A stretch of 64,000 nt of DNA from Cytospora piceicola. Lineage: Eukaryota; Ascomycota; Sordariomycetes; Diaporthales; Cytosporaceae. The first letter of the stretch is position 1, and every line of letters begins with the position of its first letter. The stretch is taken from positions 1 to 64,000 of the forward strand of contig JALQBC010000063.1 in the NCBI GenBank assembly GCA_023375675.1, in the 5' to 3' direction. A program made the translations under genes and the position numbers. The notes below the pieces were generated by a model that worked only from the letters and a program-made list of their open reading frames with translations, was not told where the DNA came from and did no database searches. Positions 45,131-56,700 of the stretch are shown one piece after another.

Positions 45131-45871
45131 TGAGTTCTCACATTCATCCAATCGCCCATATTACACGTCACTGATGAAAACGCATACAGTGTGCGCAAGA
45201 TCCAAGGAGAACTCCCTGAAAACATCGAAAAGGAGATCCAATCCCGCCTCCTCGAGATATCCAAGCTCCTCTCCACCATGGCCCCCGATGTCCAGGGTAT
45301 CAATCGCTACCGCTACTCCCGCAGCCTCATGTGCATCGAGGAACTTATTGAGGCTCTCACCTTCGCGCAATACATGCGTACCCAGGGTCTCATGGGCTAC
45401 GACGAGGCTGTGAACAAGGTCGCCGAGCTGTCCCAGTATGTTGATGAGATGGAAGTCGATACGGGCGACCCTCCCCGGCCATCAGAAGAACCTGCCTCGA
45501 CTTCCCATCCGACCGTGCACGTCACCGAGGATGACTATCTAGGAGGCGTGTTTGACCTGTCCGGCGAGATGATGCGCTTCGCAACGACTAGCGCCGCCCT
45601 GACGGGAAAGATGGCCGGGAGTGCTTCTGCTACGACGACCACCGACGGACGTGAGCGGACTATCGTCGTCGATGTGCAGAACCTGGGCAGTTTCTTTGAG
45701 ATGTTGCCGCAGCAGCATAACAGGAGCTACCAGAACAAGCTCCAGACCCTCCGAACGTCGGTGCTGAAGGTTGAAAAGCTGGGCTACGGCCTGACTGTGA
45801 GGGGGAGTGAGAGGCCTGCCGGCTGGATGCCAGAAGAGGGCGATGACAGACCGATGGGAGATGACGAGTAA
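44800..45871 (+). CDS. Translin-associated factor X (TRAX), C3PO nuclease subunit
   Basis: Catalytic subunit of the translin-TRAX endoribonuclease C3PO, which in Neurospora trims tRNA precursors and elsewhere clears RISC passenger strands. Exons 44800-44978, 45071-45088 (18 nt) and 45190-45871 give 292 residues, close to human TRAX (290). The microexon encodes IFSLQ, rebuilding SKKIIFSLQRVRKIQ, which matches the family text after VTALSK. Splice sites are GTGAGG/AACAG and GTACGT/ATACAG. Candidate catalytic acids are conserved: the two Glu of IEELIEALTF and the Asp of GVFDLSGEMMRF. The protein is almost all helical; residues about 165-180 are a Ser/Pro loop. A translin gene is not in the window. 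Confidence 0.94.
45097..45128. repeat. (AT)16 inside TRAX intron 2
   Basis: Perfect AT dinucleotide run eight bases after the GTACGT donor. It accounts for about a third of the 101-nt intron. Confidence 0.97.
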
Positions 45872-47291
45872 TGAGCGAAGAGTGACAAGTGTCAGGGTCG
45901 TGTGCTATGGGAATGCCGGTGACGTGTGTATCATCATTCGTTCCAGCGGGACAAGAATGAGGAGGGAGGGGGAAAAGACTCGCTCTGCGGAGGTACGTTC
46001 CGATACTTTGTATATGGCTTGTTCGTCTCTCAACGCGAAGTCTCACACTTGCTCGCCCAGGCCAATAATACCACCAAAATAAAGCGTTGCATCGTTGCTC
46101 AGAGCAAATTATGCACATCACGGCCCGATGAACTCGCCCTCTGCGCTGCTCTGATCAGATGCCCAGTGACAAGCACGTCAGCTCAGGTCTCCTGCATATT
46201 CATGCTTCATTTGGCCGACTTCTTGATAGGCTCAGCTACCCTCTTGCTGTCGGATAAAGCTTACAAAGACCGAAGCACCAACCATTCTGGGCCCTGCGCA
46301 TGTGGGATATTGATGGCACCATCTGAGCCTCTCCATGGGAACTGATTTCTTTCGGGGTCGTGTGTCAGGTGGCCGGAGGTGATGAGCGGCGACTGGGAAG
46401 TATTGGCTTAGGCGACGGTGATGTTGCCAGCGGAAACACCTTGAGGGAAGCCTTGGGGTCCTTCGTCTGCCGTTCCCTCCCATTCCAAGACGAGACTTAC
46501 TGGAAAGAAGTGATGCCGAAGCACACGAGACTGTCGCACATGTGCCGTTCCTCAGATGTGGCAATAGTAAAGGGCCCGCAGGCTGGTCAACATCAAGTAC
46601 AACATCAGGTTGTTCCATATCGCTACCATTTCGTCCGTCATAATTGTTCTTGTTGTTAAGCTCACTGTCCGAGTGAGAATCAGGAAGCAATATAGACCGT
46701 CTGGTTGCACACTATGTAGATCCCCTAATGCTTCATAGTTCGGTATAATGCGATAACTATCATACGTATGTATATATACACCCTAGTTACTTGTATCTCG
46801 TCTCATATAGCGGCCACGCAATCGTATATTTGGAGAGGGCCACTTTGAGGTTGAAACTCCTTTGAAGAATTCCCACCACTCACGAACCACCACATGCACC
46901 CTACCAACTTGTTTTTTTTCATCCACGCATACATAATTAAGCACATCGTTTGGAACACTACAACTGCAGAGCCGGATACTGGAGAGGATCATATCAGTAT
47001 CCTCTGCAGAAAATAAATGCTATTATTTCTAATTAGCCCACCAGATTACCCGGCAACAAAAATCCTTATGAGTAGCATTTACAGACTGTTGAGTTTGGAG
47101 GTTATGGGAAGAGATCACAGACTGAGCACAAGTGATGGATGGCGATATATATATCATCAAGCCAAGGCATAGATCATAACCGGAGGGGCTCTGGCACAAG
47201 TTCATGGCAAGGGCAATAGCCCTTCATACACAATATAGAGGGCTATCTGATGAGAGATAGAGACAAGAGAGACTACTACTCGAGTTATAAA
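45872..47291. other. Convergent intergenic region, no gene assigned
   Basis: Between the TRAX and methyltransferase stop codons. A minus frame of 152 codons (46232-46690) and a plus frame of 100 codons (46360-46659) overlap each other and show no domain. No RNA gene was found. Confidence 0.5.
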
Positions 47292-47999
47292 CTAAGCAAT
47301 CTTTGGTTTTCTCGCGTAGACGAACAGATGAGGTTCCTCCCAGACCTCTTCCTCTTGACAGATGCCGGCCTCAGCCCCCTTTGGCAGGAACTTCGTCACT
47401 GCATTGTGGACAAGCTCGAACCCGACACTCTTGATGATAGCGACGGCAACCTCATGGTCAAGGCTAGACACGGTCATCGGGTGCCCCATCCACTTGATTT
47501 GCACACCCTGTACATCCAACGGCAGCGTGGCAAACACAAACAGCCCCCCAGGCTTGAGGAGCCCATATATCTTGGCGATAAACCCCTTGATCTCCTCCTG
47601 TGTGACGTCTGCGATCAGGCTGAAGTATACGCTTATGGCGTCGAGGGATTGGTGTGGCGGACTGAAGTTTCGAAAGTCGATCTGTTGGAACTGGGCATTG
47701 GGCACTCGTTCGCGGGCAGCAGTGATCATGGCCGAGGAGACATCGATGCCGAGCACTTCATGACCAGCATCTGCAAGGGACGAACAGACTGGCCGGCCAG
47801 TACCACAGCCGATATCAACAAACTTGGCAGGCTTGATGTCTGAGGCATGGAGCTGAGAGATGAGCCACTCGATGGAATGGGCTTGTTCAGGGAGACCTGC
47901 AAATGCGTCTTCATAGGCTGGACCAACAGAGTCGAAAGCTTGTTCGGCTGTGAGGGCTCTCAGGCTCTCAGGGGCCGCTGACCCTACCACTGTCGACAT
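47292..47999 (-). CDS. Class I SAM-dependent methyltransferase
   Basis: 235 residues, single exon. Motif I is VDIGCGTGRPV (near 58-68); the next acidic residue is in LGIDVSSAMI; motif II/III regions are SLDAISVYFSLIAD and LLKPGGLFVFATLP. This is the seven-strand Rossmann fold of the Methyltransf_11/25 type, and the whole protein is the catalytic domain. Substrate unknown. I take Met at 47999 because it opens a family-like sequence (STVVGSAAPESLRALTAEQAF); a Met 44 codons upstream is in frame but the text between is low-complexity leader. No cluster partner (synthase or P450) is near, so a secondary-metabolism role is not supported. Confidence 0.88.
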   Translation of the reverse strand: MSTVVGSAAPESLRALTAEQAFDSVGPAYEDAFAGLPEQAHSIEWLISQLHASDIKPAKFVDIGCGTGRPVCSSLADAGHEVLGIDVSSAMITAARERVPNAQFQQIDFRNFSPPHQSLDAISVYFSLIADVTQEEIKGFIAKIYGLLKPGGLFVFATLPLDVQGVQIKWMGHPMTVSSLDHEVAVAIIKSVGFELVHNAVTKFLPKGAEAGICQEEEVWEEPHLFVYARKPKIA

Positions 48000-49322
48000 T
48001 GTGGCTGTACTAGTAGTGTACTGGTATAGTATTTGGGTTGTTGAAGGTGTTAACAGAATTATAACGGATGACACAGGACTGTTGGGGGTTTTATATGCTG
48101 TACGTATGTACTGAGCTAAGTATGTGGCCAATGTGTTCTGGAAGAGGATGGCGAGGGGCGCCTACTCGATTAGCATAATGATAGGAAGAATCGCTTTGAC
48201 ACATGGAGCAGTTACTTTTGCCAGAAGCAAACCGCCACTCGAGCCGCTTTAGGACCTGGTTGATTAGTTGTGTCTCAGCACTGCATGAGACCACCAGCGA
48301 GACACGGTCTATACCACTCTGCCACTCAGCTGAGCCCAGGGTTTATTGTCTCAGCAAATATACACTTACGTACCGTACTGTGTCTTGGATCTTCATGGCG
48401 CACCTGCAGCAAGCGATGCTCTCGATGCCCCAGGTGGCGCCCACGTGGCCCTTTGTGTATGGGTTAAACTTCCCGTCCCGGCCCGGCAGTTGAATATCCG
48501 TCTCGGATGACTTTAAGGTAATGTGAGCCGTCCTCGGTCCGTCTCGCAAGCAAAAGTCTCGAGGCATGGTGGACATGCGTCCAGTAACTGACTGACTGAC
48601 TGCCAGTGAGTGGTGATGAGTCCTGGGATAAGGATCTACTTGGCTTGAGCTGCAACATCATTCAAGGCTGCAAAAAGCAACCAACGTCCAGTCTCGGTAA
48701 AGTGAATGTTCGTCGTGATCATTACTTACGTTCTGCCCCAGCAGTTTCGGAGGCAAAGACGCGTCGAGCGGTTCACCGGATCATATATACTCGGGTTACC
48801 TTCACATACATGAGTACCTCCTCTATAGCCAGAGTGGCCATAATCCGCTTTGCACTTGGAATATATCGGTACGTATGTGTGGAGACCGCAAAGTCTGGAG
48901 TCAAGCCGCCCCCAAAAGAATGGCGAAGTAACACGCGAGGATCTGCGCCCCCTCTCACTTGCATATCACTTCTCGACTTTTTTCCCTGTCCGTGCATTCC
49001 CACTCCGGAATAGCGTCAGGTACGAGAAATCACAATGGGAGAGGATCGTCCTGCACTATACATGAATGTAACGGTGACCAGGGGGAAGAATATGTATTGT
49101 ATGTGTTTCGAGCATCAGGAGATGGATGGGTGTGCTCCGGCTGGTATTGGTGCAATCCTGTGCATAGTTTCAGCTCTCCGCGGCGCCTATGTCTGCCTGT
49201 CTGCCTGTCCGAATGTCTGTCTGTCTGCCTGCCTGCCTGCCTGTCTTTTTTCATCATCTGTTAGTAACCGTCTTGTTCCATTCCTCTTTTGCAACAGAGA
49301 ACCGTGCTATGTGCTTTTAAAT
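48000..49322. other. Divergent intergenic region with possible 5' exon(s)
   Basis: It holds the methyltransferase promoter and the upstream part of the mucin-like gene. CTGT/CCTG repeats occur at about 49190-49245. A good splice acceptor (CCTCTTTTGCAACAG) ends at 49300, so an upstream exon of the next gene may lie here; I could not define it. Confidence 0.45.
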
Positions 49323-50962
49323 ATGCATGGAGCGCGCTTTGAGTCGATATTAGCGCTGAGGGAGGACAGTGGAGGCAGTGGTCATCCCGAAAATACAGGC
49401 CGCGATGGTGGCCACGGCGGATCTGGAGGATCTGGAGGCTACAACCGCATCTCATCCAACGGCGAAGGTTCAGATCAGGGACATAGGAGTGGAAGTGGTA
49501 GTGGTAATGGTGGGGGTGGATCGAATGGCCGGCCAAACAATGGCGGTGACGATGACGACGATGACGACGACGACGACGACGACGACAAAGACAGCAGCAC
49601 GACGTCGACTTTCAAACAAGAGACCACCAGTGCCAGAACTACGGCCACGACGGCAAAGACAACCGAGCCTGTGGACTCCGTCAAACCAACAGCGCCGGAG
49701 ACTGCCGCCACAGAGACGTTACAGACTGTCGAGACAACTCTCAGCTCGACTGCGAGTACAACTGCTGAAACAGAGAACGTGGATTCGACGACCCTGAGTT
49801 CTTCAGCTTCAACGTTCAGTACAATCCCAATCTCGGCGGGACAGACAAGCAGCTCTTTGGTCGAAATCGATTCTCCGACGACAAAGTTTCCAGGCTCGGC
49901 ATCCATTACAGAAAGTATGTACCCGGAGGGGACTACCTTGAGCGGTTCTTCGATCTCACCAACGACACCATCCGCCAGCTCGACGTTGAATTCGACCTTG
50001 AGTAGCAGCACTGCTTCGAAATCCCATTCAAGTTCGATACCTGCTATAGTTGCTGGTATTGTCGGTACGATGGCTTTCTGTCTGACTTGTGTCCGTTTAT
50101 ATGCTAATCTTCGTTTTCTGAATTAGTGGCCCTTGTTGCCCTACTTGCCATCATCGCCGTTCTCTTCAAGTTCCGAAAGGCACCTTTCATGCAACAAGCT
50201 CTTGCACCCTTCCGCAAACATAGGAAGGAAGGACATGGGTCATACTACCACCTTGAGAAGCCTCAGGCCACAGGTAGCATGAGGGGAGACACACCTGTCG
50301 TCGGCGTCAGTGCCATGGGTGCAGAAGTGCCAAACAGCAGATTACCCTCGCCAACACCCCCTGAGAACACGTACATAGATATTGAGATCAGGAATGCGAA
50401 TGGCCTCGCTGTCAACACGACCAACCTAGGTCCAACACACCCGAGATACCCAGTCTCGCCCGTCTCCCAAATCAGTCAGGCTCTTATATCCGACATATCG
50501 CCCATCACACCATCGTCACCATCCAACTCCACCCGAGATCCCTTCACACTTTCAATGCCAGTACCAGTCCCAACGACGATATCAAGCCCACCAGAACGGG
50601 GGATGGCCCTGAGCATCGCTGGCTCCGAGATCCGTGTCGTCCGAATACCACCACGGACCTCCAGGGCAATAGCCACCAAAAGAAGCTCAGGAGCCTGGCG
50701 GCCTGGGTCGTCGCGGACCATGTCTTCTATAGAGCCTCGACCGCCCTCGCCGTCATCCCTGGGAGGAAGTAGCCTTAGGAAGGCGTCGGCGCATGTTGCT
50801 GACAGCGGGGATCATATGGCATATCATCTGTCGCTGGGAAAAAGAGGTAGCAATCTGAGTGTGGGTGGTAATAGTGTGGCCAGCAATGAGACACTCTCGC
50901 CTGATTCGATATCATGGCCTATGCCGCCGAGCAGGCAGGGTGAGAGTCCAGACCGGCGTTGA
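49323..50962 (+). CDS. Mucin-like single-pass membrane protein (Wsc/Mid2-like layout)
   Basis: Exons 49323-50064 and 50127-50962 give 525 residues from Met at 49323. The intron (62 nt) has donor GTACGA, branch GCTAAT and acceptor TTAG, and lies inside the membrane helix AIVAGIVVALVALLAIIAVL. Order: Gly/Ser/Asn-rich segment with GGHGGSGGSGG; 13 consecutive Asp; about 150 residues rich in Ser and Thr, probable O-mannosylation region; one membrane helix; then a basic start (KFRK) and a Ser/Pro-rich cytoplasmic tail of ~260 residues. This is the layout of fungal cell-wall stress sensors, but I see no WSC Cys domain and no signal peptide, so the N-terminus is probably incomplete. The same frame is open back to 49035, though that text (repeat-coded Cys/Leu) looks like leader. 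Function inferred only from layout. Confidence 0.65.
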
Positions 50963-51439
50963 GGATAACATCCAGTAAGGAAAACAGAATCAAGGGGTCA
51001 TTAGCTGCGAGGACGAGCTATGTCTATCAAGAGCAGAGGGTTCATATAGGGAAAGCACTCCAACGGTAAGGGGGCTTCCTTAAGGGCACCGAGATATAGT
51101 AATTGTAATCACAAGCTTGCATATTGGGAACAACTCCTACCGCTTACAGCAGCCGATAGCATCATAGAGATGCCTTGACCCTTATGACAGTGAAAGGCTC
51201 GAGCATCTCGCCAGGGGGGCAGTGACTGTTAGTTTTTGCCTCATGCATGAGCATCGATTGTAGCGGGGGGCTTTCTTCGTTGTTCGGATCTTGTCTAATA
51301 TGGAATACTCTATCTCGTGGTTCCATCGCTCTGCCTCTCGTGAATAGTATGACATATACAGCTACCAGTTGTTGACCACAGTCACGTAGGACGTCCTTAA
51401 TGTGTATTTGGACATTGCGCCGACATTTATGCATTTCTT

Positions 51440-53430
51440 CTACAACACAGCAACCAGAGGTGTTGGCCTGACCATGGCCCCTGAGGAAATTAGGTAAAGG
51501 TCTCCGTATGCTCCCCCCATGATCCTTCTCAACCTTAGCCACCTCACTCCTAGCCCTCCCAAATCTCCCCTGAACATCCGCGTCAGGCCGATCTCAATGT
51601 TGATCTCCTCCATCGTCTCTCGGTCCGCCTGTGCTGTGCCCTCGGATCCAAATGTAACGTCCAACTCCAGCGTAAATCTCTTGGCCTCAGGCACAAAGAA
51701 CCAAGTAAACGATGCACCAATGTACGTCAACATCCCAAACAGAACATATGTCCCGTAAAGCATGGCTGCAAGCATATCAAAGCGTCACATTCCCGGCGAT
51801 GAAGTTGTTCATCGAATCACTACTCGCCCCCTGGCTTGTACCATGCGGTGGTGACGACGAAGGCCACATCTCAGCTACCAGGATCCACAAACACGGTCCT
51901 CAGCCATAGCCAGAGTGTACGATAAATAGCTACACCATGACCACAGCGGCCCAACCCGAGTCGGTTTGCGTGTCCCATTGCTTGCGGTATGATGATTATA
52001 TGGCAACTGCCATGCCGATGGCTCCCACAGTGAGGACGGCCTTGCGGCCTACGCGGTCGACCCCATAGAACGGCCGGGATGGTGGCGACAAACATGACGA
52101 TATCAATGACACCAGTGGAAAGAAGGCAAGTTCGGTACTGCTGAGACCGATGTCGTTGAATATTACTGAGGCGTAGTATAGCACGTGTGCCAGCATATTA
52201 GCCGTCTCGTGGATGAGAGAGGGCACCGCCGAAGTATCACACTGATCCCCGTCCACCGCTGGAAAACTATTGTCACTTTACCTACAACGACCGTGTTGAA
52301 CATAGGCTTCGTCTGGAACAGGCTCTTGATAGCGTTAAAATGCAACTTGAACATGTTCCACGCAGTCAGCTCCCTCCCATAGATGAGAAAATGCTCAACC
52401 ACCGTCTTCCTCAAACAGGCTCTCTGCCTTGGTTCACATGAACTTCATACCGACAAGCTCATGGCCAGCAGGCAAGCCGCGCAGGCGCGCGAGAACTGTA
52501 CGCGCTTCGGCCGCGCGGCAGTGGTGGACGAGCCAACGTGGCGAGAACGACATGAAGAGCATAAAAAGAAACGAGAACCAGAGCGGGCGCGACTTGGAGG
52601 CAGATAGATGGGCGTCAGCCACGCACCTTCGAATTGCGTCTCGAGGGTCATCCCACCCATGTAGTTGGTACGTTAGTCGATCCAGAAGGAGGCCATGATG
52701 CCCAACGAATATTGCTTGCTGCTGGAGGAGACCAACACGCCTCGGACTTCCGGAAGAGCAACCTCAGAGTTGCAGATTAGCACGATCATTGCCATAAATT
52801 CGACGCCCATGCTGGTGATAAAGCGCCCTGCGGGTATGGACTTGGGACCAGAAATGGTGCTGGCCGTTGCTTGAATAACGACACCGAGGACAGAAGCCGA
52901 GATGGCAACCAGAACACCGTATATTCGAGGAATTTCCCCAGCGAGGAAACCTGGGAGAAGTGTGCCCAATCAGGCGCCGAGCTCGAGAATGGCGGCGAAC
53001 CAACCCTTCTTGGTCTGGTCTGCGTGGCATCGATGGGATCGTATGCGCCCATATCTGAAACTCGCATTGAGTGCGTCAGTGCGCATTGTGACTTTACATA
53101 AACAAGAGAAAGACACAGAATACTGTAGTCCATGTTCTCTGGATCCGATTGGCTACATACGCTGGTGGAAAGAAGGCATGGCCAAGACGTCACTGAACAT
53201 GCCCTGGTTGTAACCTTAAAGGACGCCCCCAATACAGGCGGAAGAGGCGATTGAAAAGACAGGAGCATTCTTGAGGAAAGACATGGGCCCACTGGCAGCC
53301 ATCAAAACTTCTCGACGGTGTAGTGCTGCATAGTACAAAGCGGCAGGATTGCCACCGGCCACCACCTTCACAGCCTGCTGAGACTGGTCGATCAGCTGTC
53401 ACGCAGGGCTTGGTCCACGTCAAGAGAAGG
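51440..53430 (-). pseudogene. Broken MFS sugar transporter
   Basis: Recognisable pieces of one hexose/quinate-permease-type MFS gene lie in order on the minus strand but in changing frames. In transcript order they are: ACIGGVL then a TAA then GYNQGMFSDVLAMPSF (about 53250-53170); GWFAAILELGA then a TGA then LGTLLPGFLAGEIPRIYG (about 53000-52910); AGRFITSMGVEFMAMIV with NSEVALPEVRGVLV (about 52830-52730); FSPRWLVHH with AEARTVLARLRGLPA; a segment with QRWTGI (about 52260); VDRVGRKAVLTVGAIGMA; and finally TYVLFGMLTYIGASFTWFF with FTLELDVTFGSEGTAQADRE (about 51750-51610). At least two stops and several frameshifts break it. The TGA fits TGG with G-to-A change, a RIP-type lesion on the other strand. 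A frameshift near 53400 precedes the N-terminus. It cannot encode a 12-helix transporter. Confidence 0.87.
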
Positions 53431-53740
53431 TTAGGGCGGTATTACAACAAGGCAGAGAATGAGGACAGATCAATAACAAGACCTAGAGAGGTTCAGCTCA
53501 AAGATCATCGCTAGTCAGGCTTAGGAGGGAGAGAAGAGCTGTACTTGTATATCAGTGCATGCCAGGGTTCATGCACCTCAGCTTCTGCTCTTAGATGAAA
53601 ACGAACGTGGGAGTATGAGATACTCCTGTCCTTCATGGCAGAGCAGCCTTTGGGATTAGCTGCCTGTAAGCCCATGGTACCGACAACGATCCGTCGGGCA
53701 AACCATGAAGCAATTGTTTGGGGTAGTTTCAACGCAGTCA

Positions 53741-53784
53741 TTTCAGCCATTTCAGCCATTTCAGCCATTTCAGCCATTTCAGCC
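53741..53784. repeat. TTTCAGCCA nonamer repeat, ~5 copies
   Basis: Perfect tandem units. On the minus strand they make the artefact MAEMAEMAEM frame. Confidence 0.95.
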
Positions 53785-56700
53785 TGAACAGCCCTGGTAG
53801 ATACCCTAGGGTACTTTCCTCAAGCCGGAGCACCTACGAAACTCCAGGCCCAGAAGAAGTGCTGTGATGCTTGGGGGAGTTTGGGGAAGCAGAGCAAGCC
53901 ATACACCACGGGAGTTGGTTAGTCGCTGACGGTTTGTGTGACGCAATATTCGTAATAGCGTCGTCGGCGAAAGCTCAGGAATGAACCACGAGGCCTAAGG
54001 TCCGGGGGAGAGTTGTGTCCAGCCCCTATGCCATCCATAGAGCCAATTTGTGGTGACCCTCGGGAACCCAGGACCCGACTAGAATGTGCGTGAGAGCCAT
54101 CGTCCGAGAGCATGATAGGGAGCTGTGCGCGGCGGTTGCGATTTGTTTCTGTTGCCCGAAGTTCCGTGTCCTTGACCCCGTCGGTTGTTCTACCGCAGCA
54201 CAATGACCTCGTCCCACATGCATCGCTTGATCCGTTGACGCGCTTGATGTTCTGGACCGCATGGACACCAGTGTCAATATCCCACAGCATTCCGATTCTG
54301 CAGTACCTCGAAAGTCGACCGAAGTTGTCGTTGCGAAGGAGGCGGGAATATCCAAGGGGTTAACAGCCCTGTGCCACTCGGGAAGGCATGAGAGGGGTAT
54401 TTGAATCTCGGGTTGACCCTACTGCTCCATTCGTATCTGAGTTCCTCCTCATTCTTCGAGACTAATCAGGTTTGACTGCTCGAGAGGTCATGAAAGATGG
54501 GGAAAGCAATGACTTTATCCTCGAGCCTGATGCTATGAGGCCGTCCTTGGACTTGAGCGGTCAAGTCGTGGCCTGTCAGATATAAACATGGACACCGGGG
54601 ACCTCTGAAGCCTAGCCGGCCGCGGGGATCGTAAAGAAGGGCCTCGGAAGGGTGAAAGAAGTGGCGGAAAGGTTGAATCGACCGGGAAGTCAGCCCGCTC
54701 GCCCGATGGGAGCCGTGTGGTCCACCGTTTTGCCGTTCGGTGTCCATCTTCCATCCAGACTGAAAACCTGGGGCAGATGACAGCAATTCCAATTTCCGAT
54801 ATCAGGATACTGGAAGAGAAAAACACACAAGACTGTAAGCGACCAAACAAAAACGGAACTAACGCACACCTCCAAGTCGACACAAAGCCACCCCACCTCG
54901 CAACATCTCGCAACCAGACCAAGAGTCAGTTGAACGAGGCTGGGTATTGCTCATGCAGCAGCGGATACGTCGTCGCCGCAGACTCCAGATCGACGCTCGA
55001 CCGGACAGCGCACTCGAGATGATGGACAGCCTCAATACTAAACACCGACCATCAAATGTGGCCGGTGCTCAGACAAGCTTGCCTCTCTACGAGGCCTTCG
55101 CGAGTTTCAATATCTCCCGTCCTGGCCGGTCGACCCCGAGACCAGATCCCCCCCACAAAGCTCAGAACATGACAGGGTCCATTCTGGATGGCACGTTGGA
55201 ATAGAGGCGGGCTAGCAGGGAAGCGGATTATCCAGAAATAGACAGGGTGGATTGACAGTCTGTTTCGAAACAAAGGCACTGGCCGGTCAGCTGGGCCGCA
55301 TACATACATACACCGAATGGCACACACAAGTAAGTGGTGGTATCCACCGGCACCAAGCCGAACTGGATGGCGGGTGGAACGACCCAAGCGATGACCTTGG
55401 CCAAGACCCAGCCCTACATACACATCTCACTTGCTTCTCGGGGGCAACCCGGGCACTTGGGTGGGTTCTCCAGAAATACTGGAGGCTGGCCGGAGAAGTG
55501 GTCCAGTCCAGACTGGTCGGCTGTGGAGGGCCCTATCAGAAGCTCTAAGAACCAGGGGACAGAGGGAGAGGCGGGATCGGAATTTTGTAAGGTCCGTGTT
55601 CCTTGGAGGAGTGGAAGGTTTCCGATCTCACTGTCAGTCTCACAAGCTCAGCCCAGTGAAGGGCCTCGCATCGTGGCCTCGGGTGGCCTGGGCTGGCCGC
55701 TATTCTGGTTCTGCGGGGTGCTGCACACAGACTGGAAGTCGAGAGCTTGCATATCAAGCCAAAAGAAGGGAGCTGAATCTGGAACTGTGGTGGCGGCTTG
55801 GCCCGCTTGGAGCTTGTAGCATATAGCTTGTCATGCGGAAATCTCCCGATGCGGAATTTCGTCTTCAAGGTGCAACCGGGGATCTGGTGCAACGACAGGA
55901 AAATGTGGCCGAGATAAGGACCGAAGATAAAACCCATGGCTTAACCAGCTCATACAGCGAGCGGCGTAGAGATCTAAGCGTGTGTTCCAATCTTGGTGTC
56001 GATGTTGGTGGTGGTGACGGTGGTGGCGAAGTGAAACGAGGGGTATGTTGTGCTTACACTTGCATCTAGACCGTCTTTGACGGAACTGTATATGAAATTG
56101 TTGTCGATGTTGATGTTGAAGGTTTCAAAAGTCAGCTCAGCATATGGAGATCTAGGGTATGTGATGGAGTGAAATATGGGGGCGGGTATGTAAGGGACCG
56201 AATGTTTCTGATGGTTGAAGTTGGGGTCTGATTGTGTGGGTAATAACTTTCACTAATATTTGATATCATTAATTTCTTTTTATTTTGGTTCCTGGTACTT
56301 AGTCTCTAAGTCCCGGGATCGTAACAGAGCGTAATAGAGTTTGTAGAGGCACAGAGAACTTGAGGCGGGTGAAGGCGGATGAATGCGTATAATAATTGAT
56401 ATTGATAATGATGATGGTGACGACGATGATAGTGATGTTGATGATACTGTGAAGTGGTAGTGAAGAAGGAGAGCAACATGGAAGGTTGGATGAGAGGAAC
56501 CAAAAGTACTCCAACCCCCAATGCAACGTGGAATGGTACTTAGTCACTGCAGGAGCGAATCAGGATCGCACAAACGTGGGGCAGGACCCAAAAATAGGCA
56601 AGAGCACTAAGATCTATGGATGCTAGTTGACGCCTACTGTGTACGGATCTGGACTAGCTCGGGTGCTTTGGCTGGGCCGCTGGCAACTGCTTATTCTGTA

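Noticed and set aside
46232..46690. 152-codon minus-strand frame between TRAX and the methyltransferase
   Set aside because: Arg/Ser/Pro-biased text, overlapped by an equally open plus frame, no motif.
51162..51542. 126-codon minus-strand frame at the end of the transporter relic
   Set aside because: Overlaps the relic's C-terminal end in another frame and shows no domain.
53785..56100. Several 100-160-codon frames on both strands
   Set aside because: Mutually overlapping, no domain, no splice signals linking them; more likely noncoding.
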